Shown here one piece after another: positions 6,643 to 9,290 of a stretch of 9,290 bases of DNA. The stretch's first letter is position 1. The number at the start of each line of letters is the position of its first letter. Under the pieces are notes generated by a model. It saw only the letters and a program-made list of their open reading frames with translations, searched no databases and was not told the DNA's origin. The DNA is from Chloroflexota bacterium (lineage in GTDB: Bacteria > Chloroflexota > Limnocylindria > Limnocylindrales > CSP1-4), in NCBI GenBank assembly GCA_021785115.1, contig JAJYGO010000106.1:1-9290 (forward strand), read 5' to 3'. Made by a program: the position numbers and the translations under genes.

Positions 6643-7410
6643 ATGCACGTCCGCATCCGCCTGTTCGCGATGCAGCGCGAGGCCGCCGGGACGCGCGAGC
6701 TGGGCGTCGAGGTGGCCGAGGGCGCCACCGTGGCCGACGCCTGGGATGCGGCGGTGGCGCAGGTGCCCGCCCTGGTGCCGGGCCGCGAGACGCTGCGCTT
6801 CGCGGTCAACGGCGGCTATGCGGAGCCGAGCCGGCCGCTCCAGGACGGCGACGAGGTGGCCGCGATCCCGCCGGTGAGCGGCGGCGACGGCACCGACGAG
6901 GCCGGGCCCGAGGGCCGGATCCGGATCGTCGAGATCCACGCGGAGCCGTTCGCGCCGACGCTCGCCGACGACCTCGCGCGCCGGCTCGCCACGCCCGAGG
7001 ACGGCGCCGTGGTCACGTTCCTCGGCCGGACGCGCGTCACGCCCGGGACGCCAGCGCCGGGCCAGGAGGCGGAGGCTGCGCGCCACGCCGGCGCCCGGGT
7101 GGAGGGCCTCGAGTACGAGGCGTTCGAGCCGATGGCGCTCGCGGTCCTTGGCCAGATCGCGGACGAGATCGAGGCTCGGTTCGGCGTGGTCCGGCTGGCC
7201 ATCGTCCACCGCACGGGCGCGGTGCCGCCGGGCGAGGCGTCGATCCTGGTGGTCGCCGCGGCGCCCCACCGCGACGCCGCCTTCGCGGCGGCCCGCTTCG
7301 CGATCGACGAGACCAAGGCCCGGGCGCCCATCTGGAAGGCCGAGCGGTTCGAGGATGGCCGGGTGTGGATCGGCGCGCCGGCCCGCACCGCGGCCCAGGA
7401 CGCGGGCTGA
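6643..7410 (+). CDS. moaDE: MoaD-MoaE fusion, molybdopterin synthase
   Basis: A 255-residue fusion of both molybdopterin synthase subunits, which together insert the dithiolene sulfurs into cyclic pyranopterin monophosphate in cytoplasmic molybdenum-cofactor synthesis. Residues 1-81 are the beta-grasp MoaD part, ending in PPVSGG (76-81), the Gly-Gly tail that is adenylated and thiocarboxylated in separate MoaD. A short acidic linker (82-91) leads to MoaE at about 92-245. There FLGRTR (126-131), LEYEAFEPMA (156-165), VHRTG (188-192) and ETKARAPIWK (223-232) are the family motifs. K225 and K232 have the same 7-residue spacing as the two active-site lysines of E. coli MoaE. The FLGRTR to LEYEA segment is longer than in E. 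coli. Mycobacterial MoaX is a known fusion of this kind. Length, motifs and ribosome site give a secure call. No other moa, moe or molybdoenzyme gene is in the window. The next gene follows after 50 nt on the same strand. Confidence 0.92.
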   Translation: MHVRIRLFAMQREAAGTRELGVEVAEGATVADAWDAAVAQVPALVPGRETLRFAVNGGYAEPSRPLQDGDEVAAIPPVSGGDGTDEAGPEGRIRIVEIHAEPFAPTLADDLARRLATPEDGAVVTFLGRTRVTPGTPAPGQEAEAARHAGARVEGLEYEAFEPMALAVLGQIADEIEARFGVVRLAIVHRTGAVPPGEASILVVAAAPHRDAAFAAARFAIDETKARAPIWKAERFEDGRVWIGAPARTAAQDAG

Positions 7411-7448
7411 GCCGCACGGGACGTCGCCACCCGTTGGCCGCGGGCCGC

Positions 7449-7454
7449 CATACT
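7449..7454 (+). promoter_or_regulatory. Candidate -10 box giving a leaderless KamD-like mRNA
   Basis: CATACT matches TATAAT at four of six positions and ends six nt before the ATG at 7461. The gene has no Shine-Dalgarno at a usable distance. This layout is typical of leaderless transcripts in high-GC bacteria. No -35 is evident. Read-through from the preceding gene is also possible. Confidence 0.4.
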
Positions 7455-7460
7455 GGCGTC

Positions 7461-9047
7461 ATGCAGGGGGAGCCGGGGAGCATCGTGGAGCAGCTGCTCG
7501 AGCGGGCGTCCGCGATGGCCGCCGCATGGAGCGCCGGCGCCCGCGGATCCACGACGGCGGGCCAGGAGCGCGCGATCCTGCGGCTGCTCGGGGTGTCCGA
7601 TGCGGACCGCGAGGGGCGCCCGCTGGCGGCCGAGGTCGTGGACCGCTACCTCGCCCCCGACCCGAGTCGCCTCGGCGGCGGGCTGGCCCTGCCGATCGCG
7701 GTGGCGATGGAGGAGTACGGACTGCCGGTCACCGAGGTGGCCCTGGAGGTGGCGGCCGGCAACATCGACCTGGGCATGGAGGCGGAGCTGCTGGCGGACC
7801 CTGCCCGGCGAGCCCGGGCCGCGGCGGCGGCGGGCGCGATGGCCAGGGCTGCGCTGGCCCGGGCCGACGCCAACCGCACGGCCCGGCGCGAGCTCTTCGC
7901 GCTGCTGGGCGAGGCGGGGCGTCCGTACCTGGGCGTGACGCTCGAGGCGCCGGCGATCGTGGACGCGCTCGACGAGGCGATCGCCGCGGTGGCGGCAGGG
8001 GCCGGCGCGATCCGCGTCCAGGTGCCGCCCAGCCGCGAACTCACGAGCCTGTCCGCCCGCGCCGGGTCGCCGGTGGAGGCGTGGCTGCCGGCGCCGACGT
8101 CGCGGGGCGGGCTCGCCGCGTTCGACCCGGCCGACGCGCCGACGCCCACCGGCTCCCGGCGCGCCCTCAGCGTCCTGCGCTCGGCGCTCGACGACGCCGG
8201 CGCCCGCAACGGCCGCTACGTGCGGCTGATCACCGAATCGCCGGCGCTCGCCGCCCCCGACCAGGCGGTGGTCGCCGCCTTCGAGCGGATCGACCTCGTG
8301 GTCGCCGACCCGCTGCGGGAGATCGTGGGCGGCCGTGTCGACCCCGACCGCGCCATCGCCGACCACGCCTTCGCGCACCGCCTGCTGGCCCGGGGCGGGA
8401 CGCGCGTCCTGGTGCCCGCCGCGGCGCTGGTCGTGGGGGCTGACCTCGCGGCCGGAGTGCCGTCGGACCCGGCCACCCGCTCCGGCCGGGCCCTCGCGCT
8501 CCAGCTGCTGGCCGTCCAGCTCGCCCTGGCCGACGGCCTGCCGGTCGACGGCGTGGTGGTGGGTGCGCTGCCGGCGTGGCTGGCCGACGAGCCGAACGCG
8601 AGCGCCCGGGCCGTGGCCGAGGTGGCGGTCCGCCGCGACCTGTTCCCGGCGCATGCGCTGGCGTTCCTCGAGCCGTCGGTCGGCGGCAGCCCTGACGAGT
8701 GGCCAGCGCTCGTGGCCGGCCTGCTGCCGGACGCGGGCGACGTCAAGCTCCTCCTGTGCCGCGGGTCGTCCGGCTTCGCCGCGCGGTCGGCCGGGATGCG
8801 CGCCGCGGCGGCCGTGGCGAACTCCATCGCCGTGTCCCGCACGAGGCCCGCGCTGACCGGGATCGCCGCCGACCATCGGGACCGGACGCTCGCCGCCGCC
8901 GCCCAGACGCTCAAGGGCCTCGAGGACGAGGGCTGGCGGTGGCTCGTGGAGTCCCCGCTCGGCCTGCCCTCGGCCCGTCTGGGCGCCGAGGCCGTCGCCG
9001 ACCGCACGAGCGGGTTCGACGTGCTGGCGCCGGGCGGAGCAGCCTGA
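7461..9047 (+). CDS. kamD: Divergent homologue of lysine 5,6-aminomutase alpha subunit (KamD-like)
   Basis: A 528-residue protein, close to the roughly 515 residues of clostridial KamD. KamD is the large TIM-barrel subunit of the B12- and PLP-dependent enzyme that moves the terminal amino group of D-lysine or L-beta-lysine. By remembered comparison with the Clostridium sticklandii protein, the N-terminal region matches well: RAILRLLGV (37-45), VVDRYLAP (59-66) and LGGGLALPIAVAM (71-83). GRYVRL (251-256), AAFERIDLVVAD (272-283) and RRDLFPAHAL (391-400) also match. The segments expected near cofactor and substrate differ: the Cys-rich SGLCMPE region reads ESPALAAPD (259-267), and the PPTKFMTG region reads EPSVGGSP (404-411), without its lysine. 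The protein is Ala-rich with no membrane segment. The ATG at 7461 is preferred because it matches the KamD N-terminus; the frame is open upstream through the MoaD-MoaE gene. No KamE-like gene is adjacent. Family membership is likely; the same activity is doubtful. Confidence 0.72.
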   Translation: MQGEPGSIVEQLLERASAMAAAWSAGARGSTTAGQERAILRLLGVSDADREGRPLAAEVVDRYLAPDPSRLGGGLALPIAVAMEEYGLPVTEVALEVAAGNIDLGMEAELLADPARRARAAAAAGAMARAALARADANRTARRELFALLGEAGRPYLGVTLEAPAIVDALDEAIAAVAAGAGAIRVQVPPSRELTSLSARAGSPVEAWLPAPTSRGGLAAFDPADAPTPTGSRRALSVLRSALDDAGARNGRYVRLITESPALAAPDQAVVAAFERIDLVVADPLREIVGGRVDPDRAIADHAFAHRLLARGGTRVLVPAAALVVGADLAAGVPSDPATRSGRALALQLLAVQLALADGLPVDGVVVGALPAWLADEPNASARAVAEVAVRRDLFPAHALAFLEPSVGGSPDEWPALVAGLLPDAGDVKLLLCRGSSGFAARSAGMRAAAAVANSIAVSRTRPALTGIAADHRDRTLAAAAQTLKGLEDEGWRWLVESPLGLPSARLGAEAVADRTSGFDVLAPGGAA

Positions 9048-9109
9048 TCGACCTGGCCTGACGCGGCCACGCGGCGCGGCGCCCGAGGGCCACCGACCCC
9101 GGACCCGTT

Positions 9110-9126
9110 GATGCGTCCGGCGCATC
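9110..9126. repeat. Inverted repeat downstream of the KamD-like gene (possible terminator)
   Basis: GATGCG and CGCATC enclose a 5-nt loop (TCCGG), a perfect 6-bp stem 63 nt after the stop codon at 9045-9047. There is no T-run, so it would only be a terminator of the U-less type proposed for high-GC bacteria. It could equally be an operator for the next gene. Confidence 0.3.
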
Positions 9127-9180
9127 TGGGCCAACGTCGCGGCCGTCCAACGAAGGCGCAACAGCATGCGGTCTGTCGGG

Positions 9181-9201
9181 CCGAAGATCCTTCGGTATTC
9201 T
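9181..9201 (+). promoter_or_regulatory. Inverted repeat abutting a -10-like box upstream of the last gene
   Basis: CCGAAG and CTTCGG enclose ATC (9181-9195), followed at once by TATTCT (9196-9201), a four-of-six -10 match. Transcription would start near 9208, about 34 nt before the GTG at 9242. An operator touching the -10 suits an autoregulated regulator gene. No -35 match was found. Confidence 0.35.
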
Positions 9202-9241
9202 CGACATTCACCAGAAGGAACACCCATTCGAGGCGCCTACC

Positions 9242-9290
9242 GTGGTACACCCCGCCCGTGACGAGATCGACGACGCCATCCTGCGCGAGC
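9242..9290 (+). CDS. Start of a gene cut by the window edge; N-terminus resembles Lrp/AsnC regulators
   Basis: Only 16 codons are present from a GTG at 9242, preceded by GAGG at 9230-9233 with 8-nt spacing. A stronger purine run, AGAAGGAA (9213-9220), has no start codon at the right distance in this frame. The peptide ends in RDEIDDAILRE, which resembles the opening of Lrp/AsnC family regulators (pattern LDxIDxxILxxL before the first DNA-binding helix). Such proteins respond to amino acids, which would suit a neighbour of a lysine aminomutase homologue. Too little is visible to be sure; a GTG at 9258 in another frame gives a less protein-like peptide. Confidence 0.4.
   Translation, partial: MVHPARDEIDDAILRE

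Noticed and set aside
6379..7269. N-terminal extension of the hydrolase to a start at 7269
   Set aside because: GGAGG sits six nt before the ATG at 6378, the family N-terminus begins there, and the extension is shadow sequence under MoaD-MoaE.
6561..7460. Upstream extension of the KamD-like frame through the MoaD-MoaE gene from a GTG at 6561
   Set aside because: The extension is Arg/Gly/Pro-rich shadow sequence, homology to KamD begins near 7461, and MoaD-MoaE in the other frame is unmistakable.
6816..9227. Minus-strand open frame of 803 codons under the MoaD-MoaE and KamD-like genes
   Set aside because: Low-complexity Arg/Gly/His-rich product with no family motifs; explained by codon bias of the plus-strand genes.

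Overview
The window is GC-rich, gene-dense bacterial DNA. Very high GC, leaderless-looking -10 boxes (TAnnnT type), a one-chain Wzz/tyrosine-kinase protein and a MoaD-MoaE fusion would fit Chloroflexota or Actinomycetota. No rRNA or other marker settles this, so the assignment is tentative. No tRNA, rRNA, CRISPR array, transposase or integrase was seen.

Left part (1-5520) is a piece of a surface-polysaccharide locus of the Wzx/Wzy type. It holds a Wzy/O-antigen-ligase-like membrane protein on the minus strand that runs off the left edge. Next is a 290-bp divergent spacer, then a Wzx-type flippase and a GT4 glycosyltransferase that overlap by 8 nt and read rightward. A Wzz plus BY-kinase fusion reads leftward and meets the glycosyltransferase tail to tail, the two stop codons sharing one CTAG. 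Together these would build a lipid-linked repeat unit, flip it, polymerise it and control chain length. The initiating phosphoglycosyltransferase, most glycosyltransferases and a tyrosine phosphatase are not in the window.

Right part (5650-9290) is richer still in G+C and unrelated in function. It holds an UPF0173-type metallo-beta-lactamase-fold hydrolase (minus), then a divergent spacer with a perfect 15-bp palindrome, then a fused MoaD-MoaE molybdopterin synthase. After that comes a divergent homologue of the lysine 5,6-aminomutase alpha subunit (KamD). The last 49 bases begin a gene whose N-terminus resembles an Lrp/AsnC regulator. The aminomutase homologue is the most unusual gene: its fold-level motifs are recognisable, the segments expected near the cofactors look changed, and no beta subunit (KamE) is adjacent.

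The intergenic regions contain several perfect inverted repeats next to plausible promoter elements (5582-5597, 6447-6461, 9110-9126, 9181-9195). All are read by eye and untested.
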